From assembly GCF_900148515.1 (NCBI RefSeq), contig NZ_FRXN01000001.1, positions 868,001 to 932,000 on the forward strand: a stretch of 64,000 bases of DNA, given 5' to 3'. The position numbers and the translations under genes were made by a program. This stretch comes from Algoriphagus zhangzhouensis. Its GTDB lineage: Bacteria > Bacteroidota > Bacteroidia > Cytophagales > Cyclobacteriaceae. The stretch's first letter is position 1; every line of letters starts with the position of its first letter. Below the pieces are notes generated by a model. It had not been told where the DNA came from. It ran no database searches and worked only from the letters and a program-made list of their open reading frames with translations. Positions 27,704 to 37,348 of the stretch are shown here, piece by piece.

Positions 27704-27892
27704 ACAACAGGGTTTTGTAAAAATTGTAGGAAATAGAATAAAATAGGTTTGAGAGGCTAAAATTGATGATTTATAGAGGTATATCCTATGAAAATCAAGG
27801 CATTCTACGGAATCGATTGAAAACCAAAATAGCCTATATAAAAACCAAAAATCATCTGGTACTCACCTGTTTTAGAAAAATGAACATAAAAA

Positions 27893-27916
27893 AAAGGGTA
27901 CTTTTCAGTACCCTTT
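27893..27916 (-). terminator. Intrinsic terminator of the gyrA-TPR unit
   Basis: 9-bp stem with core AAAGGGTAC (27893-27901 and 27908-27916), 6-nt loop, followed on the minus strand by a run of T (27895 down to 27888). Lies 24 bp downstream of the TPR gene stop. The rest of the 236-bp gap 27704-27939 shows only AT-rich sequence that should hold the aldehyde dehydrogenase promoter. Confidence 0.88.
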
Positions 27917-27939
27917 CCTTACTCTATTCTTTTTCAGAA

Positions 27940-29148
27940 TTAATTGTCTTGCCAGTTTGGACCTAGCAATTCAACCAATTTGTTATTGTACTTCTCAGCT
28001 TCAGCATCGTTTTTCAAACGAGTGTGGATTTGATACAAAATACCCATGATATCGGTATCTTCTGGCTTCAATTCCAAAGACTTCTCAAAATAAGTTACAG
28101 CTTCAGCATAGTGCTGATTTGCTTCTTCTCCCATAGATGCGGATCTTTTCTCCCACTCATCGTCAGAAAGGCTATTCAACTCAGCCAAGATTTCTCTAGA
28201 TTTTTCCAAAAGCAAAGCACCAGCGTAGTAGTTTCCTTCATAGAAGTTAGGATCAACTTCAACAGATTTTTTATAATCAGCCAAAGCACCATCAACATCA
28301 CCAGACTGCTCTTTCAAGTATCCTGATCTCAACAAGATAGAAGTGTTGTTGGGATCATTTGCCAAAGCTTCTTTGATTTGAGCCATAGCTTCATCCATTT
28401 TGTTCAATTGAAGCAACAATTGGATTTCATACTCTGCCAAAATCTTATCGCTTGGATAATCTTCTCTAGCAGCCATGATTACATCATAAGCAGCTTCAGG
28501 ATTTTTGTCCTCACCACTCAAGATCTGAACAAGGAAATAATAAGTATTCAACTTATTGTATTCAGGGATCTCCAACAACAAGTTGAAATGCTTCTTAGCT
28601 TCTTCGTATTTACCCAATTCATTTGCTAGGTAAGCAGCATTGTAATGGATAGTAGTATCAGTTGGATCAATCTCACCTGCTAGGTTGAAAAACTCATAAG
28701 CCATCTCAAAATCATCAACATTGTACTGGTTGATTGCTTTATCAAAAGATGTGTTTTTCAAAGTCATGATAGAATAAGGACGAAGATTATCTGGAACACC
28801 AGTCATATCGTCTTTATAAATATCTTCTCCTACACCACTTGTTTTATCTCCTCCAGCCATTTCGAAAGCCTCATTGAAGGTAGCCAATGAAGCTACTCCT
28901 TTTTCAAGAGTTTCCATGGTATTAGAAGAATCAGAACCGAACATTTTCAATTCGATCTGAGCTTTGATAAGATAAGTTTCAGGGTCACTACCTGTCTCTG
29001 AATCCTGCGTAGCAGCATTTATTTCTGAAAGTGCGGTTGCCAAATCGCCAGATTTAAAGTTTTTCTCTGCAGATCTAACTACTTTCTTTTGTCCAAAAGC
29101 AATGGTCGTTGCTCCGACCAAAACCATTGATAAAATTAGCTTTTTCAT
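27940..29148 (-). CDS. Exported TPR-repeat protein
   Basis: 402 residues with signal peptide (MKKLILSMVLVGATTIAFGQ). TPR motifs are visible over most of the mature chain (YEMAYEFFNLAGEIDP, YEEAKKHFNLLLEIP, VDGALADYKKSVEVDP, YAEAVTYFEKSLELKP). Probably periplasmic, function unknown. Located 29 bp downstream of gyrA and sharing its transcript, with a terminator after it. Confidence 0.85.
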   Translation of the reverse strand: MKKLILSMVLVGATTIAFGQKKVVRSAEKNFKSGDLATALSEINAATQDSETGSDPETYLIKAQIELKMFGSDSSNTMETLEKGVASLATFNEAFEMAGGDKTSGVGEDIYKDDMTGVPDNLRPYSIMTLKNTSFDKAINQYNVDDFEMAYEFFNLAGEIDPTDTTIHYNAAYLANELGKYEEAKKHFNLLLEIPEYNKLNTYYFLVQILSGEDKNPEAAYDVIMAAREDYPSDKILAEYEIQLLLQLNKMDEAMAQIKEALANDPNNTSILLRSGYLKEQSGDVDGALADYKKSVEVDPNFYEGNYYAGALLLEKSREILAELNSLSDDEWEKRSASMGEEANQHYAEAVTYFEKSLELKPEDTDIMGILYQIHTRLKNDAEAEKYNNKLVELLGPNWQDN

Positions 29149-29177
29149 TGATTAGCGTTTATTCGGTAATTGTTTGG

Positions 29178-31736
29178 TTATTCGTTATTTTCTCCTGATT
29201 CGTCAGGTTTGGTTTCTGAACTGTCTTCTGTAGTTGAATCAGAACTATTTTCCGCAATTTCTGAAGAATCTGCTATTTCATCTTCTTCTTCTTTAGAAAT
29301 TTTTTCAACGGAAGAAATCTCATCTCCTTCACCTACTTTGATCAATCGAACTCCCTGTGTAGCCCTTCCCATGATACGAAGATTATCCACCGAAATTCGA
29401 ATAGTAATTCCAGATCTATTGATGATCATCAGGTCATCTGTATCTACTACTTCTTTGATCGCAACCAGAGAACCAGTTTTGTCAGTGGTGTTCATGGCTT
29501 TCACCCCTTTACCACCTCTATTTGTGATTCGGTACTCTCCTAAATCAGAGCGTTTTCCATACCCTTTTTCAGAAACTACCAGTAAGGTTGCATTTTCTTC
29601 GGATGCACATACCATGCCAACAACAAAATCGTTTACATCATTTAAGGTAATTGCTTTTACACCAGTGGCAGTACGTCCCATTGGTCTTACAGCTGACTCG
29701 TGGAAGTGAATAGCTCTACCAGATTTTGCGGCTATGACAATGTGATGATCCCCATTGGTCATGTCAACATTTACCAGCTGATCATCCTCTCTGATATTCA
29801 AGGCGATAATACCATTAGACCTAGGCCTGCTGTATTGCTCAAGAGTAGTTTTCTTAATAACACCTTGCTTGGTGACCATTATCAAGAAATGATTATTAAT
29901 ATAATCTTGATCATTTAGATCGTTCACCTGAATAATAGAACGAATCTTATCATCTTGCTCAATATTGATCAAATTCTGGATAGGTCTACCTTTTGAAGTT
30001 TTGCTTCCCTCTGGTATTGCATAGGTCTTCAACCAGAACAATTTTCCTTTATCTGTAAAGATCAACAAGTAATTGTGGGTGGAAGCAGTGAATAAGTATT
30101 CTGTAAAGTCATCTTCCTTGGTACTCACACCTCTTGATCCTACTCCACCTCTTCCTTGAGTTCGGTATTCTGTCAATGCAGTTCTTTTGACATATCCTTG
30201 ATGAGAAACAGTGATAATCACTTCCTCATTTGGAATCATATCTTCATAACTGAAATCTTCTGCATTATGCTCAATTTCAGTTCTACGATCATCACCATAT
30301 CTTCCCTTCATTTCAAGAAGTTCAGTTGTGATGATTTCCATTCTTTTATCTTCGTTGGCAAGGATGAATTTCAACTCCTCGATCAACTCCATAATTTCTT
30401 TGAATTCCTGAAGAATCTTATCTCGCTCCATTCCAGTCAATCGCTGCAATCTCATATCGAGAATAGCTCTTGCTTGGATTTCGCTTAACTCAAATCTTTC
30501 AATCAAACCATTTCTGGCAGTTTCAGGATCAGCAGAGTTTCTGATCAATTCAATAACCTCATCCAAATTGTCTAAGGCAATCAAATAACCCTGAAGGATA
30601 TGAGCTCTCTTTTCAGCTTCTCTTAGTTCATATTCAGTTCTTCTGACTACTACCTCATGTCTGTGATTGACATAGTGAACAATCAGATCTTTCAAATTCA
30701 AAGTCTGAGGACGGCCTTTTACCAAAGCCACATTATTCACTGAGAATGATGTCTGTAACTGTGTATGCTTATACAAATTGTTCAAAACGACACTTGGCAT
30801 AGCGTCTCTCTTCAATTCGTATACAATTCTCATCCCTGACCTATCTGATTCATCTCGGATAGCAGAAATCCCATCTATTTTCTTTTCATTGATCAAGGCA
30901 GCTGTTTTCTCAACCATGTTTGCCTTATTGACCATGTAAGGGATTTCAGTGATGACAATCATCTCCTTGTTTCCTCCGTCTTTGGTCTCAACATTGGCTT
31001 TGCCTCGGATCACGATTCTTCCTCTACCTGTTTCAAAGGCAGCCTTCACACCATTGTAACCATAAATGATACCTCCAGTAGGGAAATCAGGGGCCACAAT
31101 GTGTTCCATCAATTCAGAAACAGTAATATCTTTATTTTGGATATAGGCAACGATTCCGTCAATCACCTCAGAAAGGTTATGCGGAGCCATATTAGTTGCC
31201 ATACCTACTGCAATCCCAGAAGCACCATTCAAAAGAAGTGCAGGAACTTTTGCAGGAAGAACGATAGGTTCTTTTAATGAGTCATCAAAGTTGAATTGGA
31301 AGTCAACGGTTTCTTTGTTGATATCAACCAATAGTTCTTCAGCAATTCTTTTTAGTCTTGCCTCAGTATAACGCATTGCTGCGGCATTATCTCCATCAAT
31401 CGAACCGAAGTTTCCTTGACCATCTACCAATTGGTATCTCAAAGACCAAGGCTGGGCCATCCTAACCATGGTTTCGTATACAGCTGAGTCACCATGTGGG
31501 TGGTATTTACCCAGGACCTCCCCTACAATTCTTGCAGATTTCTTGAAAGGTTTGTTGTGTAAAACTCCCAGTTCTTGCATTCCATAAAGGATTCTTCGGT
31601 GAACTGGTTTTAGTCCGTCACGGACATCTGGAAGTGCTCTTGAAACAATAACCGACATCGAATAATCGATGTAGGCTCCTCGCATTTCCTCCTCAATGTT
31701 AATGGGTATAATGTTCTCGTTTTCTCCTTGAGCCAT
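29178..31736 (-). CDS. gyrA: DNA gyrase subunit A
   Basis: 852 residues. ATP-dependent negative supercoiling with GyrB. Catalytic Tyr123 in [11 protein letters not shown]; quinolone-resistance region [21 protein letters not shown] at 78-97, where Ser84 corresponds to E. coli Ser83 and Glu88 to Asp87 (wild-type Ser, conservative Glu). GyrA-box-like [10 protein letters not shown] at about 545, which favours gyrase over topoisomerase IV ParC. The C-terminus is a long acidic Glu/Asp/Ser tail of about 50 residues. Confidence 0.97.
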   Translation of the reverse strand: MAQGENENIIPINIEEEMRGAYIDYSMSVIVSRALPDVRDGLKPVHRRILYGMQELGVLHNKPFKKSARIVGEVLGKYHPHGDSAVYETMVRMAQPWSLRYQLVDGQGNFGSIDGDNAAAMRYTEARLKRIAEELLVDINKETVDFQFNFDDSLKEPIVLPAKVPALLLNGASGIAVGMATNMAPHNLSEVIDGIVAYIQNKDITVSELMEHIVAPDFPTGGIIYGYNGVKAAFETGRGRIVIRGKANVETKDGGNKEMIVITEIPYMVNKANMVEKTAALINEKKIDGISAIRDESDRSGMRIVYELKRDAMPSVVLNNLYKHTQLQTSFSVNNVALVKGRPQTLNLKDLIVHYVNHRHEVVVRRTEYELREAEKRAHILQGYLIALDNLDEVIELIRNSADPETARNGLIERFELSEIQARAILDMRLQRLTGMERDKILQEFKEIMELIEELKFILANEDKRMEIITTELLEMKGRYGDDRRTEIEHNAEDFSYEDMIPNEEVIITVSHQGYVKRTALTEYRTQGRGGVGSRGVSTKEDDFTEYLFTASTHNYLLIFTDKGKLFWLKTYAIPEGSKTSKGRPIQNLINIEQDDKIRSIIQVNDLNDQDYINNHFLIMVTKQGVIKKTTLEQYSRPRSNGIIALNIREDDQLVNVDMTNGDHHIVIAAKSGRAIHFHESAVRPMGRTATGVKAITLNDVNDFVVGMVCASEENATLLVVSEKGYGKRSDLGEYRITNRGGKGVKAMNTTDKTGSLVAIKEVVDTDDLMIINRSGITIRISVDNLRIMGRATQGVRLIKVGEGDEISSVEKISKEEEDEIADSSEIAENSSDSTTEDSSETKPDESGENNE

Positions 31737-31831
31737 AATATGCTATTCACAGGGTATATTAAGCCTGCAAGATAGTAAAAAGCCTAAGCTTTTGAAAAGA
31801 GAATATGAAGTCTAGTGCAGGAAATCAGGAC

Positions 31832-32851
31832 TTAATACCATTGTCCGATTTTTCTGTCCTGAAGTTTGAAAATCGAACTACCACGATATTCGATTCCATT
31901 ATGCATATGCTTCATCACAACTCCACAACCACGAATTTTACATCTCTTGGTTCCTGGTATTCGAATCGAAAGTCCAACCTGCATCGCATACACCTGTTGC
32001 TCAAGATCTTGCACCTCAGAATAATCCGCCGATGCATAAGTAAAGTTTCTAAATTCGGCACTTCCTTTTAAAAACAACTTGGTGTATTCGGAGAAATCAC
32101 GTTCCAATCTCAAGCCAATTGCATAGTATGGTTTGTCCCCAACCGCTAATCTTGGCGTATAAGAACCATTGGCTGCCAAAGATGGATCATATGCTTTTTT
32201 TAGGTTCAATTGTCCAAACTCCCCCTCTAAAATGAATCTCCAAGGATAAATCTGACGAACTCTCTGCTTCAATTCGGATTGCATATAGATATTTGCACCA
32301 GCATATTTACGATATCTCCATTGCAGATATTTAGCTCTTTTTCGAGCATCCCATAGAACCAAACCAACAGTCCCATAGAATTTACTCATTTGATAAGTCG
32401 CTCCTTCAAAATCAAACTGCCAATCTCCTCCTTGCATGGGACTTAAATTCCCCCATTCTTGACCATATCCCCCACCAATGGTGATAATATTAAACACATT
32501 GATTCTAAGACCCGCATTAAACAAAGGAAAGGTCCAGTCCTGAGACTTCATTTCCAATGGATTCTCTTCGGTCATATCCAAGACCAAATCTGATTCTCGA
32601 TAGCGACTGAAATTATCATAAAGCCCCACATTTTCGGTATAAAAACTAGTCCCAAACTGATGGTAAGCTGCACCAGTTGAAAATTCAACTGCAAACATTT
32701 CCATTATATTCCGAGTCACATTTCCGATGGAAGATTCACTTTTCGGGTTTTTGGCTTTTTTCGAAATTCCAAAAATATCCTCCTCTTGAGCAAACACTGA
32801 AAAACTTATTAATAGGAAAATTAACGCGATTGAAGGAGTTTTAAATTTCAT
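31832..32851 (-). CDS. Outer-membrane protein with Cys/His-containing C-terminal tail
   Basis: 339 residues from ATG 32851 (the frame from 32887 adds 12 residues ahead of the signal peptide). Signal peptide ends near residue 23 (FSVFAQ). Residues about 50-300 have the alternating strand pattern of a beta-barrel (YFTGAAYHQF-type aromatic girdle, GLRLERDFSEYTKLFLKGSAEF). The last 38 residues are basic, with two cysteines (304 and 309, KRCKIRGCG) and MKHMHNG, and look conserved rather than random. I do not recognise a named family. Intergenic region to gyrA is 95 bp. Confidence 0.7.
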   Translation of the reverse strand: MKFKTPSIALIFLLISFSVFAQEEDIFGISKKAKNPKSESSIGNVTRNIMEMFAVEFSTGAAYHQFGTSFYTENVGLYDNFSRYRESDLVLDMTEENPLEMKSQDWTFPLFNAGLRINVFNIITIGGGYGQEWGNLSPMQGGDWQFDFEGATYQMSKFYGTVGLVLWDARKRAKYLQWRYRKYAGANIYMQSELKQRVRQIYPWRFILEGEFGQLNLKKAYDPSLAANGSYTPRLAVGDKPYYAIGLRLERDFSEYTKLFLKGSAEFRNFTYASADYSEVQDLEQQVYAMQVGLSIRIPGTKRCKIRGCGVVMKHMHNGIEYRGSSIFKLQDRKIGQWY

Positions 32852-32890
32852 AAAGTGGTAACGTTCTAAGGTTCGGCTTTCGTGCAAAAT

Positions 32891-32918
32891 ACATAAAAAA
32901 AGCCTCCAAAAAGGAGGC
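32891..32918 (-). terminator. Intrinsic terminator
   Basis: 6-bp GC-rich stem GCCTCC/GGAGGC (32902-32907 and 32913-32918) with 5-nt loop, followed on the minus strand by a T-run (32901 to 32895). Ends the transcript of the 167-residue exported protein at 32945. Confidence 0.85.
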
Positions 32919-32944
32919 CAATCATATGATGAGAGAGGAAAGAT

Positions 32945-33448
32945 TTATTTTCCGTCCTCTTCAGCTTCTTTTGCAGCAGCAGCTTCAGCTTTCTTTGCCT
33001 CTACAATAGAATCGATTTTTTCTTTTACTGCTGGATCAGACTTTGCTCCGTTTACTTTATTATAAGTAGACACACCCAAAACCTCATCATCCATAATCAA
33101 TCCAGTTTTGAATTCTTTAGCAGACTCTTGCAATGAACCCATAAAATCAATCACTTCCTGAAAAGCAGCTTTTTCTTCTTCAGTCACTTCGGCTTCAGCC
33201 ATTTTTGTATCATCTCCCCAAGCAGCCTTGATTTCATTATATCGTGCCCCTCCTTGGAAGATTTCATTGCCAGAAATCATATTTTTTAATTCCTCGGTTT
33301 TATCATTGACAAATTGGGCTGTTAAAAACTCGACATTTGCGAACTTCTCAATTTCCTCGTCAGTCACTGGCTCTTCTGAAGCTTCTTGTGCAAATCCGGT
33401 TAATCCTAGGAAGGCAAAAAACGCCCCAAATAGCAGAACTTTTTTCAT
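32945..33448 (-). CDS. Small exported helical protein with Glu/Ala-rich tail
   Basis: 167 residues from ATG 33448 (MKKVLLFGAFFAFLG); the frame from 33511 places the signal peptide internally, so it is rejected. Signal peptide cleaved near residue 21 (TGFAQ). The mature chain is acidic and helical; it ends in KKAEAAAAKEAEEDGK, low complexity. Two regions (EEIEKFANVEFLTAQFVNDK and EEEKAAFQEVIDFMG) look structured. No family recognised; periplasmic location expected. Single-gene transcript with its own terminator. Confidence 0.78.
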   Translation of the reverse strand: MKKVLLFGAFFAFLGLTGFAQEASEEPVTDEEIEKFANVEFLTAQFVNDKTEELKNMISGNEIFQGGARYNEIKAAWGDDTKMAEAEVTEEEKAAFQEVIDFMGSLQESAKEFKTGLIMDDEVLGVSTYNKVNGAKSDPAVKEKIDSIVEAKKAEAAAAKEAEEDGK

Positions 33449-33560
33449 AATCTTTTCTGAGTTTAGTTTACGATAAGCTTTCAAAGAAATGCTCATATGC
33501 CAAAAAATCAAGTAAAACAGCCCTTTTTTAAGTTTTTTTATGATAAATGGCCCGCATGCC

Positions 33561-34220
33561 CTAAACCATGGTAATTGATTTTAGCTCGGCTATCGTAAGG
33601 ATTGGATCAGGTGAGCTAAACACAAAACTTCCAGCCACCAAAATATCTGCACCAGCGGATAAAAGTTTGGGAGCATTTTCTAAGTTTACTCCACCATCAA
33701 TTTCAATTTGCGTATCTGCTCCGTTTTCTTGAATCAAACTTTTCAGTCTTTTCACTTTGGAGTAAGTGTTTTCGATGAATTTCTGCCCCCCAAATCCTGG
33801 ATTTACAGACATGATGATGACCACATCTATGTCTTCCAATACATCTACTAAAAGCTCAACCGGAGTATGAGGATTAATTGCTACCCCGGCTTTTGCTCCC
33901 AATTGTTTGATAGCTTGAAGTGTCCTATGCAAATGGGAGCATGCTTCATAATGAACAGAAATAACAGCCGCGCCTGCTTTTCGAAAAGCTTCCAAATATT
34001 GATCAGGGTTTTGGATCATCAAATGTACGTCCAAAGGCTTCTTAGCATGCTTGTAGATCGCTTCTGTGACAGGGATACCAAAAGAAATATTGGGTACAAA
34101 TATCCCATCCATAATATCAACATGGATATAATCTGCTTCAGAGCTATTCAGCATTTCCACTTCTTTCTGAATATTGGCAAAATCTGCAGCTAAAATTGAT
34201 GGGGCAATTAATGGATTCAT
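33561..34220 (-). CDS. rpe: Ribulose-phosphate 3-epimerase
   Basis: 219 residues, TIM-barrel enzyme of the pentose phosphate pathway interconverting ribulose-5-P and xylulose-5-P. Metal and catalytic motifs are HVDIMDGIFVPNISFG (about 33-48), DVHLMIQNP (about 64-72) and EIDGGVN (about 171-177). The phosphate-binding GSFVFSS is at about 195. Normal length. Transcribed with the S8 protease upstream (33-bp gap) or separately. Confidence 0.96.
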   Translation of the reverse strand: MNPLIAPSILAADFANIQKEVEMLNSSEADYIHVDIMDGIFVPNISFGIPVTEAIYKHAKKPLDVHLMIQNPDQYLEAFRKAGAAVISVHYEACSHLHRTLQAIKQLGAKAGVAINPHTPVELLVDVLEDIDVVIIMSVNPGFGGQKFIENTYSKVKRLKSLIQENGADTQIEIDGGVNLENAPKLLSAGADILVAGSFVFSSPDPILTIAELKSITMV

Positions 34221-34253
34221 AATTCTATTTTACACCTGAGTGAAGTCCCAAGT

Positions 34254-35921
34254 TTAATATCTATATAATTTCGTTTGTTTGATGAAGGTTCCTTCTTGCA
34301 ATTGAATCAAGTAAAGACCTGGTTTGATTCTCTCCAAAAGAATCTTGTATGGTTCCTTATTAGAGTTTCTTTTTAAAATAGCAGATTCCAATTTCTTTCC
34401 ATTCATATCTACCAATTCAAAGGAGCTTTCAAGTCCAGTTCCAAAATAAATCTTCAATTCATCCTCCTGTAGAGGATTAGGGAATACTTTCCAAGGAATC
34501 AATTCTGGCTCTTCTTCTACATCCAAAATCTCTCCGAAATAGGCATCATAAAAATTTGGAATCCCATAACCTAAAATGTTATCCGGTTCCTCATATTGAG
34601 TAGCACTCCGAAGTAAATTCAAAATCAAGTCTTCTCGTGTCCATTCAGGTCTTGCCTGCCATAACCCTGCCGCCAGTGCTGTTATTTGTGGAGCTGAAAA
34701 GGAGGTTCCATTGGCAAATCCAACTGCTCCATTGGATCGAATCAAAGCAACTCCACTTCCAAAAGCCGCCAAATCTGGTTTGATTCTACCATCACCAGTT
34801 GGCCCTCTCGAACTAAAAGCAGACACATCCAAATCCTCCTTGACAGATCCAATTGCCAAAACATTTGGTGAATCTGATGGAGCTACCAAAGTGGATGTTT
34901 GTGGACCATAATTACCAACACTATTCACTACCAAAATTCCTCTTTCTGAGGCAAGATTAGCAGCTTTTGTTATGACTGTAGTTTGACCATCCAACTCTTC
35001 CAAAGTATGGTTCATACTGGCATCATCAAAATCCCAATATCCCAAGGAACTGTTAATGATATCCACTCCCAAAGAATCTGCAAATTCTGCAGCACGAAGC
35101 CAATTGTATTCTTCTATCGGATATTCAGTTGCAATTTCTTCAGTCATTACCAGCACGAAATCAGCATTTGGAGCTCCTGCCACTAAAGTCTGAGACTCAT
35201 TAGAGGCAATCAATGAAAGAACATTGGTACCATGCTGATTGTCCTCAAACACATTTTCATTCCAAGGTCTCACAAAGTCCCTCGTAGCTATCACTTGTCC
35301 ATTACTGAATAAATGAGCCAAAGCAGATGCAGTATTTGCACCGGGAAAACCTGCATCGAATACAGCCACGGTGATTCCATCCCCGAAAAAGCCTTCTTCA
35401 TGCATGTCTGGAATTCCGATTAAGTTATTTTGAAAATCAGATGGGAGCTCCTGACTTTCCAATTTCCTACTGGCTTTTCCTCCAGGAGGACAAATTTTCA
35501 TGGTAGTGGAAGCATAGATACGCTTTCCTACTCGAGCATTTGGATTAGGAATGTATCCTTTACCCACCAATTCAACCCGATCAACAAAAGGCAAACTCTC
35601 TAATTCGACAATCCCTGCTTCATCAGTCACCACCAATGAAGCGTTCATCCATTTACTTTGATAGAGGATATAATGTGCGATATCAAAAACTTGATCAACA
35701 TATTTTTGGGAGACTGGCAAATCCAAGCTATCAACTTCCACTCCTTCCCTATTTCGTCTTTGGATTGCTTTTGAGGTCAAAAATCCCTGTGGGTTTTCCA
35801 AGCTTAAGGCCTCTTGAGGTTTGTATTTATAAAATACGGCATACCTATCCTGTGCCTCAACTTTCAAAATAGTCAGGGAAAAAACAAAACCAAAAAGAAA
35901 AAGCCATTTACTCTGAACCAT
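34254..35921 (-). CDS. Secreted S8 subtilisin-like serine protease with T9SS C-terminal sorting domain
   Basis: 555 residues: signal peptide ending near 23 (KVEAQ), propeptide-like region to about 170, S8 catalytic domain with Asp189 (VAVFDAGFPG), His230 (DNQHGTN), oxyanion Asn337 (NSVGNYGP) and Ser407 (GTSFSAP). The last 80 residues are a type A C-terminal domain (PWKVFPNPLQEDELKIYF...GLYLIQLQEGTFIKQTKLYRY pattern) used as the type IX secretion signal. Likely secreted or attached to the cell surface. Its start overlaps the lipoprotein gene upstream by 14 bp. Confidence 0.9.
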   Translation of the reverse strand: MVQSKWLFLFGFVFSLTILKVEAQDRYAVFYKYKPQEALSLENPQGFLTSKAIQRRNREGVEVDSLDLPVSQKYVDQVFDIAHYILYQSKWMNASLVVTDEAGIVELESLPFVDRVELVGKGYIPNPNARVGKRIYASTTMKICPPGGKASRKLESQELPSDFQNNLIGIPDMHEEGFFGDGITVAVFDAGFPGANTASALAHLFSNGQVIATRDFVRPWNENVFEDNQHGTNVLSLIASNESQTLVAGAPNADFVLVMTEEIATEYPIEEYNWLRAAEFADSLGVDIINSSLGYWDFDDASMNHTLEELDGQTTVITKAANLASERGILVVNSVGNYGPQTSTLVAPSDSPNVLAIGSVKEDLDVSAFSSRGPTGDGRIKPDLAAFGSGVALIRSNGAVGFANGTSFSAPQITALAAGLWQARPEWTREDLILNLLRSATQYEEPDNILGYGIPNFYDAYFGEILDVEEEPELIPWKVFPNPLQEDELKIYFGTGLESSFELVDMNGKKLESAILKRNSNKEPYKILLERIKPGLYLIQLQEGTFIKQTKLYRY

Positions 35922-36576
35922 GACTTACTAATTTCATATGTACCCTACTTCCAGAATCTATCAATTGATCACCCAAGCAATCATTCCTTGAACAATAAGT
36001 TAACACTTCTGTATACAATTCGGTCATTCCTATATCCTTTTGGAATATTTCATAGCGAATATCTCGAAATGTAATTTGATCATCTTCATTTTCCTGATCA
36101 ACTTTCAATTCATCAGATTGAATAAAATTCACCTGGAATTCATCATCAGCGGCACTCCTATATAAGTTTCCATTCCAAGAACTACCTTCAGCTATTGTTG
36201 CCGGTAAGACTACTATTGGTTGATTTTGAATTGTTCTTATCAAACTACCCCCTCTTTCAAGTAAAGTGTATTCATAAAGAAAAGTCCAATTTTCTTGATC
36301 TTCGGATTTACTTCTTTCTACGATAAAAACTTGCTCCAATGCATCATTCACATAAACAGATCTGATTTTATCCTTATAAAAGAAAGTGCTTTCTTCTGAA
36401 TCATTCTCTCCAAAATGGATCAGCTCATTTACCTCATAAACCCAAAAATTCCCAATCAAGAGTGGAAAATATTCCAACCCCAGATCCATTTGGGGATCTT
36501 CTATTTCTCTCTCACACCCTTGTATCAATAGGGTCATGAAAAACATGCAAAAAACAATGCGGAAAGGATACCTCAT
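35908..36576 (-). CDS. Lipoprotein of unknown function
   Basis: 222 residues from ATG 36576 with a lipobox LIQGC (Cys21). Mature part begins acidic (EREIEDPQMDLGLEYFP) and looks like a beta-rich fold (YFPLLIGNFWVYEVNELIHF, WVYEV strands). No transmembrane helix beyond the signal. Family not recognised. Overlaps the downstream S8 protease gene by 14 bp, so the two are translationally coupled and may be functionally linked. Confidence 0.78.
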   Translation of the reverse strand: MRYPFRIVFCMFFMTLLIQGCEREIEDPQMDLGLEYFPLLIGNFWVYEVNELIHFGENDSEESTFFYKDKIRSVYVNDALEQVFIVERSKSEDQENWTFLYEYTLLERGGSLIRTIQNQPIVVLPATIAEGSSWNGNLYRSAADDEFQVNFIQSDELKVDQENEDDQITFRDIRYEIFQKDIGMTELYTEVLTYCSRNDCLGDQLIDSGSRVHMKLVSHGSE

Positions 36577-36690
36577 GAGCACCTAAAAATAGAAGGAATC
36601 TATCAAAAAACCTTCTCCAAGTGGAATCCTTACTAATATTTGCCTTTGGAAAACTGATTTGTTTTTACCTTAGCGAAATAATTTGAAATA

Positions 36691-37311
36691 ATGGCTTTAA
36701 GTACTTTTGTAAAAATAGGTGGTATCACCAACTTGAGTGACGCACGCTACTGTGCAGGAATGTATGTAGATGTGTTGGGTTTTTGTTTAGAGGAGAGTTC
36801 AGAAAAATTCGTCCATCCCACGCAATTTGAAGAAATAACAGGATGGGTTTCTGGAACTGAATTGGCGGCAGAGTTTGAAACTGAAGAAGCTGATTACATT
36901 CTTCAAAAACTGGAGAAATACCCAAACATCTCCTGGATCCAACATCAAAGATTAGAAACACTTGTTGACTTGGCTGATTCAGGTAAAAACCTGATCTATG
37001 AAGTCAATGTCAATGAATTAAAGCACCTCGAAGCCCAAGTAGCTGATAGATTAGCCAACTTGGATATTTTCATGTTGATCCGAGGACCTCATGACAAACT
37101 TACTAAAGAGGAAGAAGCAATTATTCTTAAAGTAACAGGTCAGGCATCTGTCATTCTAGGTTCAGGAATATCCGAATTCAACGTAAAATCGCTTGTATCC
37201 GAGTTGAAACTTTACGGAATAGCTTTAGAAGGAGGAGAAGAAATCAAACCGGGATTAAAGGATTTTGATGAGTTGGCGGATATCTTAGAAGAATTAGAAG
37301 TTGAAGATTAA
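36691..37311 (+). CDS. TrpF-like protein lacking the catalytic cysteine
   Basis: 206 residues with the beta/alpha-barrel pattern of phosphoribosylanthranilate isomerase: VKIGGITNLSDARYCAGMYVDVLGF (first 31 residues, equivalent to KICGI/LT..DA...GAD..GF), VILGSGISEFNVKSLV near 153-168 and a C-terminal EGGEEIKPGLKD. The essential Cys of KICG is Gly here, and the usual substrate-binding Asp segment is not seen. No other trp genes are near. Most likely a pseudoenzyme or an enzyme with another substrate. Stands alone between a divergent lipoprotein gene and a convergent reductase. Confidence 0.7.
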   Translation: MALSTFVKIGGITNLSDARYCAGMYVDVLGFCLEESSEKFVHPTQFEEITGWVSGTELAAEFETEEADYILQKLEKYPNISWIQHQRLETLVDLADSGKNLIYEVNVNELKHLEAQVADRLANLDIFMLIRGPHDKLTKEEEAIILKVTGQASVILGSGISEFNVKSLVSELKLYGIALEGGEEIKPGLKDFDELADILEELEVED

Positions 37312-37314
37312 ATA

Positions 37315-37348
37315 AAAGTAAAAGGCTCCAAAAGGAGCCTTTTACTTT
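37315..37348. terminator. Bidirectional terminator
   Basis: Perfect 15-bp stem, arms 37315-37329 and 37334-37348, core AAAAGGCTCC, 4-nt loop, flanked by A- and T-runs. It serves the convergent TrpF-like gene (+) and the aldo/keto reductase gene (-), overlapping the last codon of the latter. Confidence 0.92.

Noticed and set aside
27763..27966. 67-codon plus-strand frame in the 27.7-27.9 kb gap
   Set aside because: It contains the terminator hairpin and overlaps the TPR gene end; no start context or family.
29170..29709. 179-codon plus-strand frame inside gyrA
   Set aside because: Antisense to the GyrA C-terminal acidic tail and beta-pinwheel; Ser/Glu-rich composition simply mirrors the gyrA codons.
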